Shown one piece after another: positions 7,914-15,830 of a DNA stretch of 43,333 nucleotides. Below the pieces are notes generated by a model that did not search any database, was not told the origin of the DNA, and was given only the letters and a program-made list of their open reading frames with translations. A program made the translations under genes and the position numbers. Position 1 is the stretch's first letter, and every line of letters begins with the position of its first letter. The DNA is from Betaproteobacteria bacterium (GTDB taxonomy: Bacteria; Pseudomonadota; Gammaproteobacteria; Burkholderiales; SG8-41). The DNA lies in assembly GCA_016192825.1 (NCBI GenBank), contig JACPTK010000098.1:1-43333 (forward strand), in the 5' to 3' direction.

Positions 7914-9329
7914 ATGGACGATTCAGGTGGACGAAATGCCTCGGCGGCGACCGACCGCATCCAGGAAGCGCTTGTAGACTACTGCAGCAGGTTGCGATAT
8001 GAGGATGTTGCCGGCGTGACGGCGCACGCGGCGAAGGTGCGGGTGATCGACACGCTGGGCGCGCTGATCGGCGGATTCCACGGGGAAGCCTGCCGGATCG
8101 CGCGCAATACCGCCGGACGCTTCCCGGATCCCCACGGGGCGACCATAATTGGCACGAGGTTCAAGGCTCCACCGGAGATGGCGGCGTTTGCCAATGCCAC
8201 GGCTTCGCGCTTCGTGGAAGGCAACGATATCTACCGCTGGCCGCACAGTACGGGCGGACATCCGAGCGATGTCATCGCGCCGATTTTGTCTGTGGCTGAA
8301 TACGCGCGGGCGAGTGGCCGCGAATTCGTCGTCGCGGTCGTGCTGGCTTACGAAGTCTACTGCCGCATTTCGGATTCGATGGACGCGTGGGGCAACGGTG
8401 TCGAGCCGGCAAACTTCGCGTGCCTGGGAGTGGCGTCGGCGTCGGCCAGGCTGCTGGGCCTGACCCCTCGCCAGATTGCGCATGCCATTTCCATCGCAGC
8501 GGTTTCGGGCAATCTGCTGCGACAGGTGAGGACAGGTCATTTGTCCGTCTGGAAAGCCGTGGCGGCAGGGGAAGCGGGTCGGGCGGGAGTTTTCGCCGCC
8601 ATGCTCGCTCGGGAGGGCATGGAAGGGCCGAGCCAGCCCTTTGAGGGCAAGCATGGTTGGTGCCACCGGGTTGCCGGGAAGCCGATCACCCTTGGTTCAT
8701 TGGGTGGCGGTGACGTGCCTTTCAAGGTTGGCGTCACGCTCATCAAGCCGCGAACGGCATGCGCGGCAACGATTGGGGCTATCCTCGCCGCGGAAAAGGT
8801 CGCGCCGGCGCTTGCCGATGTTTCAAAGGTGAGCAAGGTCACGGTCGAGGTCTACAAGAATGCCAAGGTCGGCATGGGAACCGGCGAACATCACTGGAAC
8901 CCGGATTCGCGAGAGACGGCCGATCACAGCATTCCCTACGTTGTGGCGGCGACGCTGATCGACGGCACGGTTACCCCGCGCTCGTTCCATGAAGCGAGGC
9001 GGACGGACCCGCGCTTGCGGCAGTTGCTTTCGAAGATCGAGGTCGCAGCGAATGAAGAATTCACCGAGGCATACGAGCGTTTCCCGGTCGAGCATCATGC
9101 GCGCGTCAGCGTGGTGATGGCCGACGGAGGCCGCCATGTGGGCGAGGCCGGAGGCAGCCGCGGCGACCTCTCGGAGCAAAAGACCGACGAGCAAATTGCG
9201 GCCAAGTTTCGGGCATTGTCCGCCGACGTCATGGAAATCGGAAGGGCGAATGCTGCTCTGGAACTTCTTTGGGCGCTCGACCAAATGGAAAACGTGGCGG
9301 AGGTTGCTCCAATGCTGGCCTTCTGTTGA
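7914..9329 (+). CDS. MmgE/PrpD-family protein 1
   Basis: The 471-residue product belongs to the 2-methylcitrate dehydratase / aconitate decarboxylase family: cofactor-free enzymes that eliminate water or CO2 from polycarboxylic acids. Visible family features are VIDTLGALIGGF, then FVEGNDIYRWPHSTGGHPSD (substrate-loop region), WKAVAAGEAGRAGVFAAMLA and ETADHSIPYVVAATLIDGTV. It is clearly closer to the PrpD-like protein at 28112 than to those at 13073 and 31790. ATG 7914 follows GAGAGG. It shares the IclR-linked operon and is followed 64 bases on by a receptor gene. The exact substrate is not readable. Confidence 0.88.
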   Translation: MDDSGGRNASAATDRIQEALVDYCSRLRYEDVAGVTAHAAKVRVIDTLGALIGGFHGEACRIARNTAGRFPDPHGATIIGTRFKAPPEMAAFANATASRFVEGNDIYRWPHSTGGHPSDVIAPILSVAEYARASGREFVVAVVLAYEVYCRISDSMDAWGNGVEPANFACLGVASASARLLGLTPRQIAHAISIAAVSGNLLRQVRTGHLSVWKAVAAGEAGRAGVFAAMLAREGMEGPSQPFEGKHGWCHRVAGKPITLGSLGGGDVPFKVGVTLIKPRTACAATIGAILAAEKVAPALADVSKVSKVTVEVYKNAKVGMGTGEHHWNPDSRETADHSIPYVVAATLIDGTVTPRSFHEARRTDPRLRQLLSKIEVAANEEFTEAYERFPVEHHARVSVVMADGGRHVGEAGGSRGDLSEQKTDEQIAAKFRALSADVMEIGRANAALELLWALDQMENVAEVAPMLAFC

Positions 9330-9393
9330 AGGTCGCCGGTTGCTCCGGCGGCAACCGGTTTCTCGAGCTCCATTAGCTAATCAAGGAGGTCTT

Positions 9394-10395
9394 ATGGCCA
9401 AACTTGTCTTGAGGCTGCTTCAGGCGGTAGGGGTGATTGTTGCATATCTTGCATGCCCGTCTCATGCCCAAGGGATACCCCCAGGGTATCCTGCCAAACC
9501 ATTACGCATGTTGTTGGGCGTGTCACCTGGCAGTGGCCTTGACCAAATTACCCGCGTCGTGTCCATGAAGCTTGCGGAGAGATGGGGGCGCCCGGTAATC
9601 GTGGACAATCGGGTTGGTGGGAGCGGCGCCATCGCGCTGGAGGTAATCGGACGTGCGGCTCCGGATGGCTATACGTTCTACTCGGGAGCTACCCAGATCA
9701 TCGGCGCCTGGCCGCTGCGACAAATCTCGTTTGATCCGCGCAAAGCGCTGGCGCCAGTCGTGCACATGTACTCGTCGACCTACATCCTAGTCGTGAATCC
9801 TTCCCTCCCGGTGCGATCCATGCAGGAGTTGATTGCGGTTGCCAAATCCAGACCCGGTGCGCTCAATTATGGCTCGTCTGGGGTTGGCTCCGCCGGTCAC
9901 CTGAGCATGGAAATACTGAACGCAAGGGTGGGGATGAAAATGGTCCACGTTCCGTACAAGGGCGTTGCCATATCGATGCTTGATCTGATGAGTGGGCAGA
10001 TTCAGGTGCTGCTTTCGAGCGTGGTATCGATACTACCCCACGTCAAGTCCGGGAGAGTCAGGGCAGTCGCCGTTGCCCAGCTCAAACGCAGTAGGGTTCT
10101 CCCGGTCCTGCCTACGGTGGAAGAATCGGGCATACCGGCACTGCGTGGGTTCGAAATGGGCGTTTTCGGGGGGATCTACGCGCCCGCCGGGGTGTCTCCT
10201 GCCATTCAGGCCAAATTGCATCGGGACGTCAGCGAGATCGTCCAGTTGCCCGAGGTTAAGGAACCCTACGAGGCGAGTGGCGGTGAAATCGCACCGGCAC
10301 ATACGATCGCGCAATTCAGGGACAAGGTCCGGAGGCAGATCGCAGAACTGGATGACTTTATCAGGACGTCCGGCATCAAGGTCACCCGGGATTGA
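9394..10395 (+). CDS. Bug-family tripartite tricarboxylate receptor 2
   Basis: A 333-residue secreted solute-binding protein. ATG 9394 lies four bases after AAGGAGG and opens a signal peptide (MAKLVLRLLQAVGVIVAYLA, cleavage after SHA ~25). The ligand loops are VSPGSGLDQI, VDNRVGGSGAI, PDGYTFYSG, and ILVVNPSLPVRSMQELIAVA. The usual PFxPGG loop is altered to VSPGSG, which may shift ligand preference. The reading frame is open farther upstream but overlaps the preceding PrpD-like gene, so the long form is rejected. It is the last gene of the IclR-linked operon; no terminator hairpin was recognised after it. Confidence 0.9.
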   Translation: MAKLVLRLLQAVGVIVAYLACPSHAQGIPPGYPAKPLRMLLGVSPGSGLDQITRVVSMKLAERWGRPVIVDNRVGGSGAIALEVIGRAAPDGYTFYSGATQIIGAWPLRQISFDPRKALAPVVHMYSSTYILVVNPSLPVRSMQELIAVAKSRPGALNYGSSGVGSAGHLSMEILNARVGMKMVHVPYKGVAISMLDLMSGQIQVLLSSVVSILPHVKSGRVRAVAVAQLKRSRVLPVLPTVEESGIPALRGFEMGVFGGIYAPAGVSPAIQAKLHRDVSEIVQLPEVKEPYEASGGEIAPAHTIAQFRDKVRRQIAELDDFIRTSGIKVTRD

Positions 10396-10564
10396 ATCAT
10401 TCCGGTTCGCGGCGGTTTTCGCGGTCACCGCGCGCATCCTGCCGATAGCGTGATGATCCCTTTTGTGGCTGGGCGGATCGCGCGGGCGCTTGCGCGCATG
10501 CGTTACAATTCCGAAATCCTGCTTGAGCATTGGGCAGGCGTTCTGTCGGCAATGGGACCTGGTG

Positions 10565-11278
10565 ATGAAAATCGACCGCGTGGAAATTTTCGGTGTGGCG
10601 GTGCCGCTCATAGGCGAGTACAAGAACGCCTATCTCAGCAAGACGGTCCAGAAGAGCGCCGTCGTGCGCATCACGGCGGATGGCGGCGTGTCCGGCCTCG
10701 GCAACATCGATCCGACGCCCGGCTATTCCAAGGAGCAGACCGCGGATCACCTCGAAGTGCTGCGCTCGAAGCTCGCGCCGCTGCTGGTCGGCATGGACGC
10801 GACCAACGTGCACGCGGTGCTGGCGAAGATCGAGCCGGCGGTGAAGGGCTTCCTGGATTCCAAGGCCACGATCGAGATGGCGTGCGTGGACCTCGCCGCG
10901 CGCATCGCCGGCATGCCGGTGCATGCCTACCTGGGCGGGGCGGTGAAGGAGCGGCTGCTGTTCAACGCCTGGATCGGCATCCTGCCGCCGGACGAGGCGG
11001 CGAAGGAAACGCTCGGCTGGAAAAAGAAAGGCTTCCGTTCGGCCAAGATCAAGGTCGGCGGCAACACCATGGCGGAGATCATGCTGGCGGCGACGTCGAG
11101 CAACGTCATCGACGGCCTGGAGTGCGTGGGGCCGCTCAAGACCGCTGACGATATCGTCACCCGCAAGCTCGACCTCTCCAGCGGCAGCCTGCCGCTGCCC
11201 GGCGGCCCGGGCCTGGGCGTTACGCTCGACGACGCCAAACTCGCGAAGTACCGCCTCGAAGTCAAAGCCGCCGCCTGA
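10565..11278 (+). pseudogene. Mandelate racemase/muconate-lactonizing-type gene with internal deletion
   Basis: The product has both ends of an enolase-superfamily protein but not the middle. Residues 1-166 give the N-terminal capping domain and the start of the barrel up to the KIK catalytic strand (Lys161, Lys163, then VGG). Residue 167 jumps straight to the C-terminal barrel segment (NTMAEIMLAATSSNVIDGLE, then PLPGGPGLGVTLD). About 120 residues that should hold the three acidic metal ligands and the second catalytic residue are missing. The frame is kept, and total length is 237 against the family's ~360-400. It cannot be a normal enolase-superfamily enzyme; it is either a decayed gene or a non-catalytic derivative. 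ATG 10565 is the family-like start. The junction lies near 11060-11065. Confidence 0.8.
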
Positions 11279-11290
11279 CGGCTCAAGAGC

Positions 11291-11325
11291 GTGATTCGTG
11301 ATTCGTGATTCGTGAATCGTGATTC
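11291..11325 (+). repeat. GTGATTC heptamer array (5 units)
   Basis: Five contiguous 7-bp units: GTGATTC three times, GTGAATC, GTGATTC. They lie in the gap between the deleted enolase-superfamily gene and the lyase gene, on the same pattern GTGANNN as arrays at 12371, 43014 and 43172. Confidence 0.85.
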
Positions 11326-11382
11326 GACTGTTTTTCGTCGCCTCCCTCGCGTCCTCTGGGGTGAGAGCCTTCGCTAACTGCA

Positions 11383-12267
11383 ATGAACGGTGAAACCCCC
11401 AGAAAGCGGCTGCGGAAGCGGCTCGCGAGCGGGCCGGTGATCATCGCGCCGGGGATCTACGACGCCTACGGCGCGCGGCTCGTCGAGCAGGCCGGCTTCG
11501 AGGCCGCCTACATGACCGGCAACGGCGTCTCGGCGAGCCTGCTGGGGCGTCCGGACGTCGGCCTGGTGGACCTCACGCTCGTCACGGGCCACGCGCGCCG
11601 CGTCGCCTCCTGCGTGGATATCCCGCTGATCTGCGATGCCGATACCGGCTACGGCAACGCGGTGAATGTCCGCCACGCGGTGCGCGAGTTCGAAGCGGCA
11701 GGCGTGGCCGCCATCCACATCGAGGACCAGGAGACGCCCAAGCGCTGCGGCCACCTGCCGGGGGCGCGACCGGTGATCGGCCTGTCCGAGGCGGTGGGCA
11801 AGGTGGAAGCGGCGCTCGCGGCGCGGCGCGATCCCGATTTCATCATCATCGCGCGCACCGACGTCGCCTCGGGCGAGGGCGTCCCGGCGGCCATCGAGCG
11901 GGCGAAGGCCTTCCACGAGGCCGGCGCCGACGTGCTGTTTGTCGAGCTGAAGAACAGCCCGACCATCGTCGAGGATATGAAGCGGGTCACGCAGTCGGTG
12001 GACGCGCCGTTCCTCGTCAACATCGACGGCGGCGGCACGCTGGGTGCCCTGGCGGTGCCGGAGATCGAGGCGCTCGGATTCCGCATCGCGATCTACCCGG
12101 GGCTCGAGCGCTACGCCGCCGGCTACGCGGTGAAGGAGACCCTGTCGGCTTTGAAACGGGACGGCTCCACGAAAGCGGTGCGGGAGCGCATGCTCACCAT
12201 GCAGCAGTACAACCAGGTCCTGGGGCTGGCAGACGTCGAGGAATGGGAGAAAAAGTACCTGCGATGA
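11383..12267 (+). CDS. Isocitrate lyase/PEP-mutase family enzyme (methylisocitrate-lyase-like)
   Basis: This 294-residue TIM-barrel enzyme belongs to a family that cleaves or forms C-C or C-P bonds in 2-hydroxy or phosphono acids using Mg2+. Diagnostic motifs are DADTGYG (85-91), metal ligands IEDQ (113-116), and the catalytic loop KRCGH (120-124) with Cys122. KRCGH is typical of true lyases such as PrpB, whereas PEP mutases lack the cysteine. It could release pyruvate or glyoxylate plus a dicarboxylate from a 2-hydroxy tricarboxylate. Length fits PrpB-like proteins. Neighbours: heptamer repeats on both sides, then a GST. No MmgE/PrpD or citrate synthase gene is directly adjacent, so a complete methylcitrate cycle is not implied. 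Confidence 0.88.
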   Translation: MNGETPRKRLRKRLASGPVIIAPGIYDAYGARLVEQAGFEAAYMTGNGVSASLLGRPDVGLVDLTLVTGHARRVASCVDIPLICDADTGYGNAVNVRHAVREFEAAGVAAIHIEDQETPKRCGHLPGARPVIGLSEAVGKVEAALAARRDPDFIIIARTDVASGEGVPAAIERAKAFHEAGADVLFVELKNSPTIVEDMKRVTQSVDAPFLVNIDGGGTLGALAVPEIEALGFRIAIYPGLERYAAGYAVKETLSALKRDGSTKAVRERMLTMQQYNQVLGLADVEEWEKKYLR

Positions 12268-12370
12268 GCGGGGCACGAGGGAAAGGCAAGATCGGGCCGG
12301 TGCCTGACCTCCCGCCTTCAAACGGACACGGTCAGGGCCGGGTGATCCGCTGATTCGGAAGTTCGCTTTC

Positions 12371-12405
12371 CAGTCACCAGTCACCAGTCACGAGTCACGA
12401 GTCAC
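12371..12405 (+). repeat. GTGACTG/GTGACTC heptamer array (5 units), touching a start codon
   Basis: CAGTCAC three times then GAGTCAC twice (reverse complements GTGACTG and GTGACTC) run without a gap to within one base of the GST start codon at 12407. The array therefore occupies the position where a ribosome binding site would be. Confidence 0.85.
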
Positions 12406-12406
12406 G

Positions 12407-13042
12407 ATGCTCAAGCTCTACAACCGCGAACGCTCCGGCAACTGCTACAAGGCGCGCTTGATGCTCGCCTTGCTGGGGCTGGAGTACGAGCAGGTTCCGA
12501 TCCGCCGCGAGGGGAACGGCCGGAACCAGTTGCCGGCGGATTTCGAGAAGCTCAATCCTCTGCGCCAAATCCCGGTGCTGGTTGCCGACGGAAGGCATTT
12601 CTGGGGAACGATTCCGATCCTGGTTTACCTCGCCCGCCGGTACGGCGGCGAATCGTGGCTGCCGTCCGATGCGGAGGGCGAGGCCGAGGTTACGCAGTGG
12701 CTGTCGCTCGGTCAGAACGAAATTTTCCAGGGGCTGGGACGGGCACGGTCGATGCGCGCGCGGCGCTGGCACGGCTACGGCACGCTTGAGGAGGCGCATG
12801 CGATTGCGCAGGTCGCGCTGCGCGCGCTCGAGGGACGCCTCGGGGACCACGACTGGCTGGCGCTCGATCGGCCGACGATCGCGGACGTCGCCTGCTATTC
12901 GTACACGGTGTTCGCGCCCGAGGGCGGCATCTCGCTCAAGCCTTATCCCGCTGTGCGGGCGTGGTTGAGGCGCATGGAAGGGCTGTCCGGCTACCTGCCC
13001 ATTCCGCCGTATGACGGGGCGGGCGGCCCACTGGTGGAGTGA
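12407..13042 (+). CDS. Glutathione S-transferase family protein
   Basis: A 211-residue protein with an N-terminal thioredoxin-like GST domain and a helical C-terminal domain. The N-terminal domain reads MLKLYNRERSGNCYKARLML, then NPLRQIPVLVADGRHFWGTI with the cis-proline IPVL and glutathione-binding loop. The C-terminal domain includes LDRPTIADVACYSYT, the GST N-capping box. It should conjugate or isomerise using glutathione in the cytoplasm. A serine-containing RSGNCYK segment marks the likely catalytic position near residue 10. No Shine-Dalgarno is possible in the usual place because the heptamer array abuts the ATG. The next gene (PrpD-like) begins 30 bases downstream, suggesting co-transcription. 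Confidence 0.88.
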   Translation: MLKLYNRERSGNCYKARLMLALLGLEYEQVPIRREGNGRNQLPADFEKLNPLRQIPVLVADGRHFWGTIPILVYLARRYGGESWLPSDAEGEAEVTQWLSLGQNEIFQGLGRARSMRARRWHGYGTLEEAHAIAQVALRALEGRLGDHDWLALDRPTIADVACYSYTVFAPEGGISLKPYPAVRAWLRRMEGLSGYLPIPPYDGAGGPLVE

Positions 13043-13072
13043 ACGGTCGATTAACGAATCACGGGGTTGGGC

Positions 13073-14449
13073 ATGGAAGCGACAAGAACGCTCGCAAAAT
13101 TCATCGTCGAGCACCGCTACGGCGATATTCCGGGAGAGGTGCGTCACGAAGCGGCGCGCTCGATCCTCAATTGGGTCGGTTGCGCCGTCGGCGGCTCCCG
13201 CCACGACACCGTGGAGCGCGCGCTCGCCGCGCTCTCCGGGTTCTCGGGCCCGCGCGAGGCGACGGTGCTGGGGCGCGGAGACAGGCTCGACGTCATGCTC
13301 GCCGCCCTGATGAACGGCATCACGTCGCATACCTTCGATTTCGACGACACGCATCTCAGGACCGTGATTCACCCGAGCGGGCCGGTAGCCTCCGCGATCC
13401 TCGCGCTCGCCGAACGAAAGCCGGTGCCCGGTGAAGACTTCCTGCACGCATTCATCCTGGGCGTGGAGGCGGAGTGCCGCATCGGCAATGCCGTCTATCC
13501 CGAGCACTACGACGTCGGCTGGCACATTACCGGCACGGCCGGCGTGTTCGGCGCCGCCGCGGCGGCCGGCAGGCTTCTCGACCTCAACGAGCAGCAGATG
13601 GTGTGGGCGCTCGGCATCGCCGCGACCCAGTCATCCGGGCTGCGCGAGATGTTCGGCACCATGTGCAAGCCGTTCCATCCTGGCAATGCCGCGCGCAATG
13701 GCCTGCTCGCGGCGCTGCTCGCGCAGCGCGATTTCACGAGTTCCGGCCATAGCATCGAGGCGAAGCGCGGCTTTGCGAACGTGCTTTCCACCGCCTTCAA
13801 GCCCGGCGAGATCACGGTCCGGCTCGGCGAGACGTGGGAGATCTCGCTCAACACCTACAAGCCGTTCGCTTGCGGCATCGTGGAGCACCCGATCATAGAC
13901 GGCTGCATCCAGCTCCGGAACGAGCACCAGATCGAGGCCGACGATGTCGAGAGTGTTGCCCTGAGAGTACATCCCCTGGTGCTCGAGCTTACGGGCAGGC
14001 GCGCGCCTCAAGCCGGCCTCGAAGGCAAGTTCAGCGTTTTTCACTCGGCGGCCGTGGGCCTCATCCACGGCGCGGCGGGGGAGGCCCAGTACAGCGATGC
14101 GGTCGTCCGAGACGCCCGCATAATGTCGCTGCGCGACAAAGTCGTGGCGGAAGTCGATCGAACCGTGCACGAAGACCAGGCGCACATCGCGATCCGGCTG
14201 AAGGACGGCAGGACGCTGGAGAAGTTCGTCGAGCACGCGGTCGGGAGTATCGATCGCCCGATGAGCGACGCCGATCTCGAGGCCAAATTCCGCGGCCTGG
14301 CCGCCGGCATCCTGACCGGGACCGAATCCGGCAAGCTGATCGGGCTGTGCTGGGACGTGGCGAAGCTCAGGGATGCTGGCGAAGTGGCGCGGGCGTCGGT
14401 GCCATCGGGCGCGGCCCGCCGCCGGTCGCGGTCCAGGGCGCGCGCCTGA
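13073..14449 (+). CDS. MmgE/PrpD-family protein 2
   Basis: A 458-residue PrpD-type protein of a different branch from the one at 7914. Visible: NWVGCAVGGSRHDTVERALA, FDFDDTHLRTVIHPSGPVAS (substrate-loop region with the DDTH...HPSG pattern typical of the family), GLREMFGTMCKPFHPGNAAR, and PFACGIVEHPIIDGC. These match the canonical dehydratase active-site layout better than the 7914 and 28112 branch. The C-terminus ends in an arginine-rich tail (~15 residues) that looks like read-through of GC-rich sequence and may be unstructured. ATG 13073 was chosen over TTG 13067. A MITE-like element lies between it and the next receptor gene, perhaps splitting an older pair. Confidence 0.88.
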   Translation: MEATRTLAKFIVEHRYGDIPGEVRHEAARSILNWVGCAVGGSRHDTVERALAALSGFSGPREATVLGRGDRLDVMLAALMNGITSHTFDFDDTHLRTVIHPSGPVASAILALAERKPVPGEDFLHAFILGVEAECRIGNAVYPEHYDVGWHITGTAGVFGAAAAAGRLLDLNEQQMVWALGIAATQSSGLREMFGTMCKPFHPGNAARNGLLAALLAQRDFTSSGHSIEAKRGFANVLSTAFKPGEITVRLGETWEISLNTYKPFACGIVEHPIIDGCIQLRNEHQIEADDVESVALRVHPLVLELTGRRAPQAGLEGKFSVFHSAAVGLIHGAAGEAQYSDAVVRDARIMSLRDKVVAEVDRTVHEDQAHIAIRLKDGRTLEKFVEHAVGSIDRPMSDADLEAKFRGLAAGILTGTESGKLIGLCWDVAKLRDAGEVARASVPSGAARRRSRSRARA

Positions 14450-14529
14450 GGCGCGCGGCAGCGGCCCGGACCGGCGAGTTCCGGCGGCCGCCGCGGAAAT
14501 GGCGCGGCCCGCGGGATTTCGGTTAGCAT

Positions 14530-14741
14530 CTAGGAACTTGTCGGACTTGGGTCCGACAAACTCCTAAATGCAAAACCGCCTGCGCAAGAACGCAGGAAAA
14601 AAGCAGTGAAAACCTTATTTTCAGCCTGCTCGCGTGCCCGTTGGAGGCCAAGAAGGCGCTTCATTCCGAATTTCATTCGAAATTCGCAGGCGGTCTTGCT
14701 GTTAGCAGCCTGTCGGAATGCCAAGTCCGACAGGCTGCTAG
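14530..14741. mobile_element. MITE-like element with ~55-bp inverted ends, IS5-related termini
   Basis: A 212-bp non-coding element fills most of the 343-base gap. CTAG stands at both outer edges (14530-14533 and 14738-14741), fitting the YTAR target duplication of IS5-type transposition. The ends are imperfect inverted repeats of about 55 bp, and each end itself folds: TTGTCGGAC/GTCCGACAA (14538-14559) on the left, a perfect 15-bp stem TAGCAGCCTGTCGGA (14703-14717 with 14726-14740) on the right. An inner pair follows, GCAAAACCGCCTGCG (14570-14584) with CGCAGGCGGTCTTGC (14685-14699). The terminus CAGCCTGTCGGACTT resembles the IS5-type end near 389 (CAGTCTGTTGAATTT; 11 of 15, all four differences transitions). 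Short open frames inside are not credible genes. Confidence 0.75.
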
Positions 14742-14792
14742 GCGCAGTCGGGAATTTTCGGAACCCCACTAAAACCATACGAGGAGACAGGC

Positions 14793-15779
14793 ATGGCAAC
14801 CGTATCGCGTAGTGTATTGGCGGTCACGTTCGGATACGTGGCCGCGGTCGCTGGTTTCTCGCAGGCGGCCGAATCCTATCCATCCCGCCCGGTGCGCATC
14901 ATCGTGCCGTTCCAGCCGGGCGGGGCGTCCGACTTCGTCGGGCGGATCATCCAGCCGAAGCTCGGCGAAGAGCTCAACCAGACCATCGTCATCGACAACC
15001 GCACCGGCGCGTCCGGCTACGTCGGCGTCGAGGTCGCGGCGAACGCGACGCCCGACGGCTACACGATTTTGCTGGGCAATATCGGCACGATGGCGATCAA
15101 TGCTTCCGTCTTTCCCCGGTTCAAGGTGAAGCCGCTCGATGCTTTCATCGGCGTGACGCAGGTCGTGGACGTGCCGGGCATGGTGGTGGTGCATCCGTCG
15201 CTTCCCGTCAAGACGATCAGGGAACTGGTCGCATACGCGAAAGCGCGACCCGGCAAGCTCAATTTCTCCGCCGCCGGCGCCGGCAGCAACTCGCGGCTCG
15301 CGATGGAATTTTTCATGCGCCAGGCCGGCATCCAGATCGTCATGGTGGCCTACAAGGGCGGGGCGGGCGGCGCCTCGCTGGGCGCGGCGCAAGGCGAGGT
15401 GCAGATGACGATGCTGACCTCGTCGTCGGTGCTGCCCTACGTGCGCAGCGGGCGGCTGCGCGCGGTCGGGGTCATCGCGCCGGAACGGCTGAGCGCGGTG
15501 CCCGATGTGCCGACGATGAAGGAATCGGGATTCCCGGACCTGGTCGTCGGCTCGTGGCAGGGCGTGTACGTGCCCAAGGGCACGCCGCGGCCGGTGGTCG
15601 ACCGCCTGTTTCCGGCGGCGGCGCGCACGATGAGGGACCCGAACGTGATCGCCAGGCTGGGAACGGCGAGCGCGGCGGCGATCGTCAGCAAGTCCCCGGA
15701 GGACTTTCGGAGGTTCTGGGTCAGCGAGCACAATCGCTGGGCGAAGGTGGTGAATGACATCGGGGCCGTCGCGCGGTAG
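14793..15779 (+). CDS. Bug-family tripartite tricarboxylate receptor 3
   Basis: The 328-residue secreted receptor has a signal peptide over residues 1-25 and the mature start near ESYPSRPVRIIVPFQPGGAS. Other family segments are IDNRTGASGYVG, PDGYTILLG, VVVHPSLPVKTIRELVAYAK, and YVPKGTPRPVVD. ATG 14793 follows GAGGAGAC. The segment between PDGYTILLG and the conserved VVVHPSLP reads through INASVFPRFKVKPLDAFIGV, lacking the common YDP motif of its paralogues. It is followed 51 bases downstream by a decarboxylating dehydrogenase gene, probably in one transcript. The ligand is unknown; a hydroxy-dicarboxylate would fit that dehydrogenase. Confidence 0.9.
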   Translation: MATVSRSVLAVTFGYVAAVAGFSQAAESYPSRPVRIIVPFQPGGASDFVGRIIQPKLGEELNQTIVIDNRTGASGYVGVEVAANATPDGYTILLGNIGTMAINASVFPRFKVKPLDAFIGVTQVVDVPGMVVVHPSLPVKTIRELVAYAKARPGKLNFSAAGAGSNSRLAMEFFMRQAGIQIVMVAYKGGAGGASLGAAQGEVQMTMLTSSSVLPYVRSGRLRAVGVIAPERLSAVPDVPTMKESGFPDLVVGSWQGVYVPKGTPRPVVDRLFPAAARTMRDPNVIARLGTASAAAIVSKSPEDFRRFWVSEHNRWAKVVNDIGAVAR

Positions 15780-15830
15780 TCACTGCGCGGCTCGCGGGGC
15801 CCGAATCGGCAGGGAAGGTGGAAGCAGGCG

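Noticed and set aside
9136-9393. N-terminal extension of receptor 2
   Set aside because: It overlaps the PrpD-like gene; the ATG at 9394 has a strong Shine-Dalgarno and starts a proper signal peptide.
11383-14449. Complete methylcitrate cycle operon (prpBCD)
   Set aside because: The lyase and a PrpD-like gene are near each other, but no citrate-synthase-type gene is present and the PrpD branch is not clearly the methylcitrate enzyme.
13144-14529. Antisense open frames under the PrpD-like gene at 13073
   Set aside because: These are common in GC-rich codon usage; no start signals or motifs.
14606-14812. Small gene inside the MITE-like element
   Set aside because: The frame runs across inverted-repeat ends and into the receptor leader; no ribosome site or recognisable protein features.
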